A stretch of 64,000 nucleotides of DNA, from assembly GCA_964035575.1 (NCBI GenBank), contig OZ037833.1:2294001-2358000 (forward strand), written 5' to 3'. This DNA comes from Rhynchopus sp. YZ270_cl-10 (Eukaryota; Euglenozoa; Diplonemea; Diplonemida; Diplonemidae). The notes under the pieces were generated by a model that had not been told where the DNA came from, did no database searches, and saw only the letters and a program-made list of their open reading frames with translations. A program made the translations under genes and the position numbers. Every line of letters starts with the position of its first letter. Within the stretch, counting starts at the first letter, position 1. Positions 31,428-42,470 of this stretch are shown here, piece by piece.

Positions 31428-34400
31428 ATGGCAGAGAAGGAAAAACTCAACTTTGCGATAGGGTCAAAGACCTACCAATATTCAGGTATGTTGGTTTGAG
31501 GGGCGGTTGTGAGACTTCTCCACCCCAACACTGCCGCAGGCTACAAAGACAAGAGAGAGCAGGACTTCTTCGAGATGTTCATCAAAACAAACTCAAAAGA
31601 CAGTGTTACGGTATGTCGCAGACACCCCCTGGGGTGTGCGTGTTTTGCCTCACCCCTCACCCATGTCTGCTGTCTTGGGGGGTCGCGGAATATAAGAAAA
31701 TATTTTTGCTTTTCTGGGATTATTCCTACTTTTGTCCACTCGCCTCGGCAAGGGGTTGGCTTTGAAACACAACAGGGTATTTTTTTTTTTGGTTGCTTTG
31801 CCAGTTTTTTAGCCTCATCCTCAAGACACAAAACTTAGCGCCAATTAGTTTGCGCTTTTCAATGCTGAAAAAAAGCAAAAGAACGTTACTACCGTTAATC
31901 TGTATACCCCGTACCCTACCTCACTACCTCATCACTGTTGCACAGAAAAGCGACCTCTTGGCGTGCTATAAGCAAAACTTCGATGAAGTTGACAAAGGAG
32001 AGGATGAGCTGTGGGATGAGTACGAACTGGAGGTATTGAAGCAGAAGGAGCGAAAGCAGAAGAAAGCACAGAAGACTGCAAGGCGAGAAGCAGAAGAGGA
32101 CCCGCCGGAGAAGGAGGACAAGAAGGAGAAGAAGGACAAAAAGGATAAGAAGGATAAGAAAGAGAAAAAGGACAAGAAGGAGAAGAAGGCTGCGGAGGAG
32201 GAAGGCAGCCGCAGCCGGAGGAAGGACGGCGACCGAAGCGACCGGGACACCGACCGACGTCGTCGGCGTGAATCTGAGTCTGGCGGCGAAACTCCTGTTG
32301 GCAGCGCCCGTGCAGCCGTCGCATACTCCCCTGAACGACAGGACGCAATCGAATCTTTCATTTACGGCGTGCTCAACAACGTATTGTCCACCTCACCTCA
32401 CCCCACCCAGTTTTGTTTTCCAAACGCTTTTGGTTTCACGATTGTTGGGTTAAATTTACACGAGGTTCAGACATTTCTTGGAAGAGACCATGTGGTATTT
32501 AATATAATGGAAAGACAAGGAGACAATCAGTATTGTATTTGCAACAACCCCAACAACTGCACAGGAAGAACCTGAGTACCACCCACCGACCTCATACGAC
32601 CCGCAACCCCGTGACAGTGTGGACACCACGCCCCGTCCATCGAACTCCAGTCCCCGCCCCTCTACAGATGACAAGGTATGTTCTGTCACCTTATTTTACT
32701 CTGATTGTGTCTATTCATTTTTATTTGCCGTTCGTATTGCACAAATACAAAACCGTTATAGTGGAGTTCATCCTCGGGTGTCAACACTAATACAACCGAG
32801 TTTTCACAAACTGCATTATTGTTGCTAGCTGTACTTTGTCATTTTTTGCCCCATTGTACAGGGAACAAGTTTGGTGCATATCAAGCTGGCAATGGAAGGG
32901 TCCGACGTGCTCAAGCAGCTGTCTGTCGCGCGTGACATAAAGTTTGTGGATATAATAGCAGAGGTAGAGAAGAAGTGCGACATGAAGCTGGTATGGATAC
33001 ACACCCACTGAATTTTCTTTGCATGATGTGGCTAGAAAAATGCAGTCTATTTTGTGTAGTTCTTGTGTGGCACTAAGTACCGGTATTAGGTTATTTCCAG
33101 CCACACCATAGAAGGGCATTTCTGTCTCAGAAGGGAATAAAATGAACACAACAGCGGCATATTTCAAATGAGTAATCACCTGGATTTATTTCCCTCCCAC
33201 CCTTCTTGCAGGTTTTGAGCGTTTTTTTTTTTTTAAATTTCCCCTGCAGTTTTTATTTCCACCGTACTCCACATTTCACATTTCACATTTCACACTTGAC
33301 TCACTCAACCCCTTCCCTTAGGTGATATCATATGAAGACGAAGAAGGGGATAAGGTCGAAGTCGATGATGATGACACGCTGCAGATGTTCTTCGAAACAC
33401 AGCTCGCAGACGGGAAGAAGAAGTTGAAACTGTTGTGCAGCAAAGAGAAGAAGCCTGTTGATGACCTGCTTACGGAGCAGGTCACCATGGCACAGGCACG
33501 TACAAACGAAGAAAAGGAAGAAAAGAAGGAGAAGGATGCGTCCACCAAGCCAAAGGAAGTGCGCACCTTCGAAGGCCACGCTGGGGCAGTGTACAGCTGC
33601 TGCTTCAACCCAACAGGCGAGAAGATTCTTTCGGCCTCGCGAGACAAGACACTGCGTATCTGGAATGCTGCTGATGGGTCTGTGAAACAGACTTTCAAAG
33701 GTCATACCGGGTTTGTCCTTTCCTGCGACTACTCACCCAACGACAATCACATTGTGTCATCTGATGCGGAAACATTCTGCAAAATCTGGGACGTCCGCAG
33801 TGGAAAGCGCATCGTGAACCTGAAGGGCCACACAGACAAAGTGTACTCAGTGAAGTACTCCCCGCAAGGGATGCACATAGCTTCAGCATCGTGCGACTAC
33901 ACATGCAAGGTCTGGAACGCAGAGACTGGGGGCAAGGTATCCACCCTTAAGGGACACGAGCTGGCTGTGTTCTCCTGCGGCTTCTCAGAGGACAGCCGTC
34001 ATATTGTCTCAGCAGCAGACGACCACACAGTTAAGGTATATTTTTGTTTTCGACTGAGATGCGTTATAGTTTCAACTCCGCTGTTTTCCCCAAGAAGGGA
34101 CACCTGCGTCGAACTCTCAAGAGTTGCTCTCCCGCTTTTTCATATCCGTTTGTTTTACACGAGCTTTATTTCACTTAGTTAGATACCAAAAATTAAAATG
34201 TAAATGTAAAAAAAAAACGAACAAAACAAACAGGTCTGGGATTGGCGCGAGGGGAGAGAAATCTGCACATTCAAGGGACACAAGGCCACAGTGTGGTCTG
34301 TGTGCTTCAGTCCTTGCGACAGATACGTGTTGTCGGCGTCTATGGCAAACGAAATCAAGGTATTATTCCGTCCCCGTCAGCCCCCTTTTTGCACATCAAA

Positions 34401-36566
34401 AGTTATTGACAAATACCAAGTAAAAAGCGTGTGAACCCTCACTAAACAGTGCACACCTCAATAATGAGTGAACCATCTTCAGGTTGCACAGTGTTTTCAC
34501 AATGTTTTTGCCGTACAGCCGGCACCGATACCAATCGTGATCTAGGTGAGTAAGCACGCGAGGCTTAGGCTCATATTGCAATTTTTTTCTTTCTCTTTTT
34601 TGCCGATGGACAACTCCTTGTTTCCCCCTCCTGTATGCGTTTACCCGTCTTGTCAACAGATCTGGGATGTTGCGGCACGGAAGGAGATCAAGAGCTTCAA
34701 GGGACACAACAGCCCTATCCACCACGCCATTTACGCCAAGAACGGGAAGTACATTGTTTCGTGTGCGAGGGACTGGACGCTTATGGTATGTGCATTTTGC
34801 AAATCTGCTGAGTGTTTATTTATTTACAGAGTCTCTTTATTCATCGCAATCGATGAAAATACCCCTTTTTAATCTACTTGTTAAATAAAGTTACAGTAGG
34901 GCTCTGTTGGAAAAGGGCAATTTTATTTTGTCGAATAATTTGTCCACACTGTGTTTGAGTCAGAGGCTTACAGTACGGCCTCTATTTCGTGAATTCCTAA
35001 TTCGTGAATTCGGTAAAATCCGGAAAAAAATAAATAATTCATTCACGAATTAGGAATTCATGAATTAGGTGTTCACGAATTAAGAATACCTACTATACAG
35101 TACTACAGTAAACACTCTAATTAATACTCTACACGACCCTCCTTTCACACCCATTAGCCCGTACAACCCACCCAGAACACCCCCAGAAACATTTCAACCA
35201 CTTGTAATACAATGGATATCAGTCAGCAGATGCAGGTTGTTGCTGAGAAGCAGGAGGAGGAGAGGACGGACCTCGCGGTGATCGAGATCGGCACCACCAC
35301 CAAGAAGAACACGCTCCTCTCTGATGAGGAGATCCAGCAGCTGACGGACGCTGCTATGGTGGCGGGGGTTATGCAGATCGAAGTCGTTCGTCGTTGGAAC
35401 CAAGAGCATCCTGACAAAACGGTCTCCGCAGCCGTCCTCACGAAGTACGTCACACACATGAAAAATACGGGGGAGTACTTCACTCGTTCCAAACGTGGCC
35501 CGAAGTCTCTTCTCACGAATGACGAGGAGGATCGGCTGGTCCGCTTGACGCTGATGACCAGGTCACTAGGGTGACCTGGTCATCAGCGTCTTCCATACAA
35601 TCAGGCCTCCCATACAAACCTCAACAAACAGTACCATGTCAAAAAAATTTTTCGGCTCCGCCGGAAAAAATAATTACTGGGGGGGGGGGGGCTAATAAAG
35701 TATACGGTGCTAATAAAGTATACGGGGGTAATAAAGTATACGGTGCGGAAACCCATTTTGAGCGTGTAAATCTGTGAAATAAAGTATACGGTTTTTGTGT
35801 ACATTTTTCTACTAAAAAAATTTTACAGCAATTTTTGCACAAAAATCGGAATTTTTTTTTTTGATTTCGGTGGTCCGGATTCTGTGCGTGCTGTGATGGG
35901 GTCACTTTGAGCTGAGAAATGAGTATTTTTGACCTAAAACGCGTGTATCAGTTTTTACACGATTGGTGCTGACGGGGTTCAGATTTGTGAAAATTTAAGT
36001 CACCAAAAAATTGTTCATTTTTCCACATTGACCCCACCACTGGCTGGGATTGTCCCAAAAATGCCAATGGTGGTGTTTTCGCGAGGTTTCGGCCACTAGA
36101 AACCCCAAAATAACAGTGATTTTTTTTTTTTTTTTTCCTTTTTCGTTTTTTGGCCATTTAAGCAGTAATTCCCGCCGAATAAAGTATACGTATACTTTAA
36201 TAGCTCCCCCCCAGTAATTATTTACGAAACATTTCTCCCAAAAAATTTTAATTCACGATTCACGAATTAGGAATTCACGAATTGGGAATTCACGAATTAG
36301 ATGCTTATTAATTAGAGTGTTTACTGTAGGTAGGCATCTTATAAACTATTCTTTCTTTTCTCTCTATCATGCCATCTCGTCACGTCCCCATTCCTCATTA
36401 CTCATTCCTCACGCAGATTCGCGACAGCGAAGAAGGAAAGCTCCAAGAAACCCTCCCAGGTCATCACAGTACAGTGTATCACGTAGCCTGCAGCGGAAAG
36501 CAGCTTGTATCCTGCAGTCTCGATGACACTCTCAAGCTCTGGGATTTCCCAGAGAGACTGAAGTAG
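31428..36566 (+). CDS. PB1 domain plus seven WD40 repeats protein (9 exons)
   Basis: Exons: 31428-31485, 31540-31610, 31946-32380, 32565-32675, 32862-32990, 33322-34035, 34234-34359, 34660-34785, 36417-36566; 639 aa. Order: a charged N-terminus; a Lys run (KKEKKDKKDKKDKKEKK, about residues 100-120); an RS/RR-rich stretch; a PB1-like domain (VHIKLAMEG...VARDIKFVDIIAEVEKKCDM then VISYEDEEGDKVEVDDDDTL, split by intron 5); then seven WD40 repeats. Each repeat opens with a GH (TFEGHAG, TFKGHTG, NLKGHTD, TLKGHEL, TFKGHKA, SFKGHNS, TLPGHHS) and most close with W-D or its like. PB1 domains pair with other PB1 partners and the propeller is a scaffold, so an assembly role is inferred. All eight donors begin GTAT. 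Introns 4 and 7 carry sense-oriented dispersed elements. Intron 8 (1631 bp) holds a Tc1-like element with another inside it. Confidence 0.88.
32757..32812 (+). repeat. Dispersed element family 2, copy in WD40 intron 4
   Basis: TATAGTGGAGTTCATCCTCG then GGTGTCAACACTAATACAAC; nearly the same as 56952-56998. Sense direction, about 50 bp before the acceptor. Confidence 0.75.
34543..34590 (+). repeat. Dispersed element family 4, copy in WD40 intron 7
   Basis: GGTGAGTAAGCACGCGAGGC then TTAGGCTCATATTGCAATTT. Compare 63167-63215 and 45048-45085. Sense direction, followed by a T-rich tract toward the acceptor. Confidence 0.65.
34971..35103. repeat. AATTCGTGAATTCC inverted repeats left of the Tc1-like element
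   Basis: TA-CAGTACGGCCTCTATTTCG opens a stretch whose CGTGAATTCCTAATTCGTG arm pairs with ATTCACGAATTAGGAATTC further on. The same words recur just inside the right end of the neighbouring element (36245-36300), so this may be an older related terminus. Confidence 0.55.
35212..35574 (+). CDS. Solo DNA-binding-domain ORF of a Tc1/pogo-like element
   Basis: 120 aa. LLSDEEIQQLTDAAMVAGVM and VVRRWNQEHPDKTVSAAVLT look helix-turn-helix-like. SKRGPKSLLTNDEEDRLVRL resembles the linker after the paired-like DNA-binding domain in pogo/Tigger transposases (RGRPxxLTxxEE). The frame ends inside a perfect hairpin (arms 35547-35566 and 35571-35590, loop TAGG), so the catalytic part is absent. It could be a repressor-like remnant or simply a truncation product. 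Confidence 0.55.
   Translation: MDISQQMQVVAEKQEEERTDLAVIEIGTTTKKNTLLSDEEIQQLTDAAMVAGVMQIEVVRRWNQEHPDKTVSAAVLTKYVTHMKNTGEYFTRSKRGPKSLLTNDEEDRLVRLTLMTRSLG
35547..35590. repeat. Perfect 20-bp hairpin closing the DNA-binding ORF
   Basis: Left arm GACGCTGATGACCAGGTCAC, loop TAGG, right arm the exact complement. The ORF stop lies in the right arm. Confidence 0.85.
35679..36213. mobile_element. TIR element nested in the Tc1-like element
   Basis: Ends read CTGGGGGGG...GCTAATAAAGTATACG on the left and the inverted form (CGTATACTTTAATAGC, C run, AG) on the right. AATTA/TAATT flanks suggest TA duplication. Four direct copies of AATAAAGTATACG lie near the left end (about 35694-35790). One more direct and one inverted copy lie at the right (about 36178-36204). 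No coding capacity. The AATAAA inside each copy is a possible polyadenylation signal in the host intron. Confidence 0.65.
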
Positions 36567-37423
36567 TGCCGTGGTAGCACCTCTGGGGGGTTGCCAGTCG
36601 GATCAAAAAAAGGGAAAAATAGATTTGCGAGAAAGCGACTATATTTTTTTCTTCTACTTTTGTTCTAATAAAAAAGAAAACTACAAGGTGAGGGGGGGAA
36701 AAAACTGAGGGTGGATTTCGGGATTTTAGGAATGGTTTCTAACTCCACCTATGTTGTTGCCCCCACCCAGGACATCTTATCTTTACCTAGCAGGTGTACA
36801 GTGATTTGTCAACACTAAAATAGCAAAGTGTAGAACATCCTCAGGGTTGTTTCTTCACGACAAGATTTTTAAAAAAAAAGAAGAAAAAGCAAAACAAACT
36901 ACTCGCCTTATTGGTTCTGACCACCGCCGTTTTGTGTTTCGTCATTTGATCTGCAGAGTGAGGTCCATCTTTCAATTTTTCTATTTTTTTTTTTTAAACC
37001 GTAGTGGTTCCCTCTTTGAAGTGAATAGCAAAAAAGTTCTTCAAAAATTTGTTTGCAACAAAAGGGTCTACAAGAGATGGTGTTTTTGTGTGATTTTGTA
37101 TTTTTATGCCTGGGAAAGGGAGGGGTTGGTGGGTAGTTGCGTGTTGAGTGAAATTAAGTTATCTGCAGTGGTCAGTCTGTTTGACACCGTATCGGTTCTT
37201 GTTGTGTTATGTATATTTTTTCCCCCCTTCGTTCTTCGCCCACTTTTTTTTTTTTTTTTGTAAGATGCCTTATCCCTTGCCATCCTTCAAAAAAAATTGT
37301 CAGGCGTTTTGCACCTCAAATTTTTCACTTTTTTTTTAAAGGTTTTCTCTCCTCCTTTTCAAAGTTGTAGATTCATTCGTAATTGTGAAAGGCGAAGACG
37401 GATTCCCACTCTGGCTCCTCGAA

Positions 37424-37462
37424 ATACACTGTCACGAGAGGGCTTTGTATTTCAACTCTACT
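37424..37462 (+). repeat. Dispersed element family 3, partial copy
   Basis: ACACTGTCACGAGAGGGCTT then TGTATTTCAACTCTACTTT: only the 3' third of the family-3 element. Confidence 0.6.
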
Positions 37463-38904
37463 TTAATATTTTCTGCAATTGGTCAGATGGTCAGAGGTCT
37501 ACATGGATAGTCACATTTTATTTTTGGGGAAAATAGGTTATCAAGTCTCCCCCCCCTTTGTTCATTGTTTGTAAATAATGAAAAAGTTGTTTTGACAGCA
37601 TAAAGGGGGAAGAGAAGTCTTGCACGACTGAAGATAAAAGAACCGGTTCGTGGTAGGTACCGACCACTTGTTTGTCTATATTTTAGTCAAAAAATGTATG
37701 TCGGATTTCTCCGCAATTTTGTTTTGTATCTGCCATCCCGATGAACATGTGAGGCGTGTGTACACTTTTTAACCCCTATCTTGTGTCTTATGATCCTTAA
37801 CGTACCTCTATAGGGAGGGAAAATGACACCCAGGGGAGGTCATGTGGTCTAGCCTCGCTTTATCACCCTCAACACTACTTCCAATATTCCTGTACACAGG
37901 AATGCATCGGTCGAAATCGATTCGTTGTTTTCTTTCTGTAATACTTCCCTTCTGTTTTCCCAATCGTTCTGACTGCCTTTTTTTTCCCTTCCTTCGCCCA
38001 CCGCAGATCCCCCTTTCAGATGTTCACGAGAGATTCATCGTTCAATTTTCTTTTCTTTTTGATGTACCGAGCTCTCTCAGGGGGGGGGGGGGGGGGGGGG
38101 GTAAAAAACCGCTTCTTCTCGAGACACCCCACATTTTGTCTTCGAATTGGTGGTTTTTCTTACTATCTGCTATAAGGCAACGTCACATATCTTCTTGGAC
38201 ACGGAAAACAGTTCTCTCCCATTTTCCTCTTAGGTCAATCATTTCACTTCAACAGATAGGTTCAGGAAGGCCTTTTTTTTTTGGTTGTGTATGTGCTTTT
38301 TTTTACAGTAGGGTAGCAAACACGATAAAATTTACTCACACGCAAAAAAAAACTCATTTGAGGAGGCTTTTTTTACTCATTTTTGAACGCATTTTATTTT
38401 GTCGCAGATATATTGTACAACTGATGTGTTGGCTGGAAAGCTGCTGCCATGTCGAGCTTCAAAGGGTCTTTTTCAGCATGGGGAAAATTTCCATGCCGAA
38501 AGTAGAATTTTTCCTCCTGTTTTTTTTCTTTAATATTCCCCCAAAAATAAAATACAGAGCACAATGTGAGCACCTGGGTGTTAAGATACTGTTTACCACA
38601 TTTCTCTCCTCCCCCTCTTTCCCCTCCCTCTTCTTAAGGCTCTCAGTAACAAAAACGGTTAATAAAAGCGACCCTTCCCCCCTCGTCTCATCCTTGTAGT
38701 TGTTGTCCATCTCTTCTTTCAATACACGTAAGGTGTGTAGCAGGCGGCATGCTCTTGGCTGTGTTATAAAGTCATGTGGGATGGTGTCATGGGGTTCTTC
38801 GTATGTCGGCTTCGGTATAGGTCTCCTTGGGCTCCATGCGTCGACGTTTGATAAAATGTCAAAAAAATAGACAAAAAAGGGGAGTTTTTTATCAGATGTA
38901 ACGA

Positions 38905-39010
38905 AATGGATGTAGGACTGCATGGTTGGGTGTCCACCCCCGGTACAACCGGTCATGTACCAAGGTACAGTGTTCACGAGAGGGCTTTTGTATTTTAAGT
39001 CAACTTTGAT
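38905..39010 (+). repeat. Dispersed element family 3, copy 140 bp upstream of RPS15
   Basis: AAATGGATGTAGGACTGCAT, GGTGTCCACCCCCGGTACAA, CAAGGTACAGTGTTCACGAG, AGGGCTTTTGTATTTTAAGT in order. The best match is 40480-40585. Same strand as RPS15. Confidence 0.75.
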
Positions 39011-39148
39011 TTGTGTTCTCGGGGCTGCTGTCTTCTTATCGTTCTCGCAGTTGGCCTGCTTCTCTGAACATCGTCTTTTTGTTTGTTTTTCTTTAGTAAG
39101 CTTTTGTTCCTCTTATCCACAAAATTTCCAGAAAGTGATTTTGCAAAG

Positions 39149-39758
39149 ATGTCCGGCATGGAGGGAATTGACAAGGAGCGCTACGAGGAGCTGAAGAAGA
39201 AGAGACAGTTCAAGAAGTTCACGTACCGTGGTATCGAGACCGACGACCTTCTCAAGAGGTCCAACGAGGAGCTTGCCCAGCTCGTCTGCGCACGCGCCCG
39301 CCGTCGCTTCCAGCGTGGACTGAAGCGCAAGCCGATGGCGCTCATCAAGAAGCTCCGTAAGGCCAAGAAGGACGTCCCGATCGGTGAGAAGCCCCCGGTA
39401 TGCTACCTTTTTTACTACACCTTTTACAGTACTTCGAAAAAAAAAATGTTCATTTTTTTTAATACCCAAAGTCAAAATTTATTCTGGTTTATTTGCGGCA
39501 CTCAACTTGACAGACGAACACACCACCACCCCCTCTCCACAGCACGTGAAGACCCACCTTCGCAACATGATCATCGTCCCTGAGATGATCGGATCCGTCG
39601 TTGCCGTGTACAACGGTAAGGTCTTCAACGCCGTCGAGGTCAAGGGAGACATGGTGGGACACTACCTCGGTGAGTTCTCCATCTCCTACAAGCCGGTGAC
39701 CCACGGAAGGCCCGGTATCGGAGCTACCCACTCCTCCCGTTTCATCCCCCTGAAGTGA
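39149..39758 (+). CDS. RPS15: 40S ribosomal protein S15 (uS19)
   Basis: Exons 39149-39397 and 39543-39758, 154 aa, the normal eukaryotic length. It sits on the small-subunit head near the decoding centre. Landmarks: [45 protein letters not shown], then exon 2 [20 protein letters not shown] and the C-terminal [20 protein letters not shown]. The intron donor is GTATGC and the acceptor CCACAG. The ATG follows TTTCCAG by 17 nt. Confidence 0.97.
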
Positions 39759-40479
39759 GCATACCTGCTGGTATCCAATGCTGTTTTATTTTGGTCTCTC
39801 TCGAAAAGAAGCCTTGGAGCTAATAAGCTGATCAGTCCAGTACAGTCCAAATGAAACTTTAAACAATACAAAAAAAATTGCACAGTGCAAAGAAAGGTCA
39901 AAGAAAAAAAAGAAAAAAGAAGAGGAACCGTTAGAGTGAAAACGGTGAGTTATTTCAGCCCCCTTCCCATTCTCTCTACCCTTATTTAGAAGGAGGTCGG
40001 TGGGCCGGAAAAAATGAAAAAAAAAAAAAAAAAGTTTTGTCATCAAAACCCCTCCCCTTTCCATATGATGCCCTCCCAAGGCAAACCCCAAAAACAACAC
40101 CCAACGAACGAAAAACAAACGAATAAAAAAAAAAAGAAAATTCCTCTTTTTTTCTTCCCTATGCTCTATCAACGACTGGGGGGTTTTTTTTTTGTCTTTT
40201 CTTGTAATCTGCAGATTCGAAAATTTCGAGACAAAGCTTCCATATCTTTGAGATGCTTTCTTCTTTCATCTTCAGCTCAGATGAATAATATTAGTTGGTG
40301 ACTCAGATCGCTCAAGGTTCATCTCACAACACCTTTTTCTTCACTTGAAGTAGCTCCCTTCTCTAAGATCTTCAGCATCTTTTTTTTATAAAGTTGCCCT
40401 ATTTTGATTCGCGTTCCTGTGTTTGCAATGATCCCCGTTCATCTGGTTGATGAGTGGAAGCGGGAGTAGCACATATCAG

Positions 40480-40585
40480 ATGTAAACCACGAAATGGATG
40501 AAGGACTGCATGGGTGTCTACCCCCTTGGTACAGCCGGGTCATACTAAGGTACACTGTCATGAGAGGGCTTTGTATGTCAACAGG
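40480..40585 (+). repeat. Dispersed element family 3, intergenic copy
   Basis: CACGAAATGGATGAAGGACT, GCATGGGTGTCTACCCCCTT, CTAAGGTACACTGTCATGAG, AGGGCTTTGTATGTCAACAG in order, closely matching 38905-39010. Confidence 0.75.
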
Positions 40586-41027
40586 CAACTATTTTTTTTG
40601 CCTTTGGATGGCAGTAAAAGCATCTGTGGGGCTGTTGTTTCAAGCATCTCTGTCAACACTAGCGAAGGTTTGGACACCTAGACTGACCTAGAACATCGAC
40701 ATATGGCATGGGGTGTATGCGTCTTACTAAACGGGGTAATTCCTGCGCAGAATATGGCACCGGGTGTATGTGTGTGAGGGGGGCTTTATCCAGGGACAGT
40801 GGGAATCTACCCTGTTGGATTACTGCGAAGGGTGATGGCATTGAAGAAGTGCAGTATGGATGGTTTCCGTCTCATGCAGTCAAACTTCTGTATACTCAAG
40901 TAGACAGTCAAGGGGGGTGAGCGGACCACTACTGTGAGGAGGGAGGAGGCCAGGGTGTTGCTCGCCAAAGGATGTTGTGTGATGAGGTCGGTTGCGTCTT
41001 GGGAAGCATGGGTTGGGTGGGGTGGGT

Positions 41028-41985
41028 TGTGTGTGAACCTATGGGTGTGGGGGGGCTAAAGGCGAGGTATTTGCGTATTGCAATGTACCCCTTTTCCGCC
41101 TTCTCTGGCACTGCATGCGAAGTGAGCGAGACTGAAATGATGGAGAGTCTTTCAGGTATTATTTGCCTTGGGGTGGGTTGCAGTGGGTGGGTGGGGGGTG
41201 GAGAGCGTGTGGTGGTGGTGACGCCGTGCCCGACAAAAAAGCCCTGATGCAAAACAAGTAGTGAACCACGGCAAGGGCTTGCAGGGTGCATATTGATTCT
41301 CTGGAGCATGTAGTTGTGGGTGGGGTGGTGGTAATCGGGGTGGGTAGTGGCGGTGGTCCGGCAAAGACTTCATCCGGGAGACAGGTTTTTCACTTTGATG
41401 GGTTTTCCGAAGTGTGAAACGACAAGAGTTCTCCTGGAAGTGTCTACTTGCACTGTGCCTATAGTGGTAGGGGGTAGGGTAGCGACGATTCGACCTACAG
41501 ACATACAGTACACCACCTGGATGTGTGACTACCTAGTCTCGCTTAGTTCAGGGATGTGTTTTATTTGTATGGCTGTCTTTTGTGTTGCAGTTTTCTCCCT
41601 TTTTAGGTGACTACGCACACAAGGTGGTTGATGTTACCGTCTTTCTGTCTTTGGTAAGAATGTTTGGAGTAGAGTTGGGCTTCATCAATAACCTGTGTTG
41701 CAGATGGGTTGTGAGGTTGTGAGGGGTTAGGGGGAGGGTGCTGCAACCTCTGGCAAATAGACCTGATCTGTCAATGCCCGGCATTGATGGTATTGAGGGC
41801 ATTGTCCTGGAGGGGGTTGTTCCCAGTGTTTAGGGGTTTCCTTAAGGGGGAGTTTTGTAGTCGCAGAACCTTGGGCATCTGGTACTGGTAGGAAGTGTGT
41901 GAACCTATGGGGGTGGGGGAGGATAAAGGCGGGGGATTCGCGGATTGCAATGTACCCCCTTTTCCGCCGCCTCGTGGGGGCTGCT
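41028..41985 (+). repeat. Pair of diverged direct repeats (about 90 bp each)
   Basis: Copies at about 41028-41118 and 41895-41985 share GTGTGTGAACCTATGGG, GATTGCAATGTACCCC-like and TTTTCCGCC blocks with intervening changes. The DNA between them is G-rich and non-coding. Confidence 0.55.
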
Positions 41986-42395
41986 CTGTGGTGATTTGTC
42001 CGTTGCGGATTGGGGGGGTGTGAGGATGGGATAGGCGCCGTCAAAAACGCATGCGTGTTTGGCGTGTTTCCCTTGTGGATTCTTAGCTCCTCTTTGCGTA
42101 GTCTGCTTTGGGTTCTTAGTATTTCAAACTTTTTTTTGAAAAGAAGAAGAACTGCAAAAAGGTTGCAGCAAATGGGAAGGATAGGCCCCACGCCGTCTCA
42201 CCGTATCATCTCTTTCATGCTCATCAGCATCGAGAATTGACAGAAATCCCTTGAGATTTTTTGGTCCTGGGCTGGACCTTAAATTGCATCCGGGGGTCCG
42301 TTTTTCCTGAATCTCTATGAAGGTGTTGACCGCTCGAATCGATGTCTTGACCTGAGAGATTGCAAAACAGGAGGCGAGGAGGGTGTATGTGGTGG

Positions 42396-42470
42396 TCGCA
42401 GGGTACTTATGCTTTCATCCGGGGATGGCATTGTACGTGGGTCCGTCGGAGGTGCCTGCATTAATGACTT
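42396..42470 (+). repeat. Dispersed element family 1, intergenic copy
   Basis: GCAGGGTACTTATGCTTTCA, TCCGGGGATGGCATTGTACG, TGGGTCCGTCGGAGGTGCCT in order. With the FolD-intron copy it defines the full element, about 75 bp. It is followed by T9. Confidence 0.75.

Larger units (their letters stand above)
35106..36326 (+). mobile_element. Tc1/pogo-like DNA element in WD40 intron 8, non-autonomous
   Basis: 1221 bp with 21-bp perfect terminal inverted repeats beginning CAGTAAACACTC, flanked by TA at 35104-35105 and 36327-36328, typical of Tc1/mariner/pogo insertion. It keeps one ORF resembling a DNA-binding domain and lacks a DDE catalytic domain. A second TIR element sits inside it. Its presence enlarges the intron to 1.6 kb without breaking the host gene. 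Confidence 0.78.
36567..39148. other. Long intergenic/leader region before RPS15
   Basis: 2.6 kb without a supported coding exon. It holds a 22-base G run (38080-38101), many T runs, a partial family-3 element (37424-37462) and a full one (38905-39010). A minus-strand frame at 38690-38870 reads protein-like but lacks family support. The last 60 bases are a pyrimidine tract ending TTTCCAG, 17 nt before the RPS15 ATG, so a 5' UTR intron or a trans-splice acceptor is possible. Confidence 0.5.

Noticed and set aside
38459-38977. 172-aa minus-strand frame upstream of RPS15
   Set aside because: Part reads protein-like (about 38690-38870), but it starts inside a dispersed element, has no domain, no good splice sites, and would be the only host gene against the block polarity.
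40435-40485. C/D snoRNA-like words (GTTGATGAGTGG)
   Set aside because: A box-C-like word is present, but no paired box D, terminal stem or guide stretch is visible.
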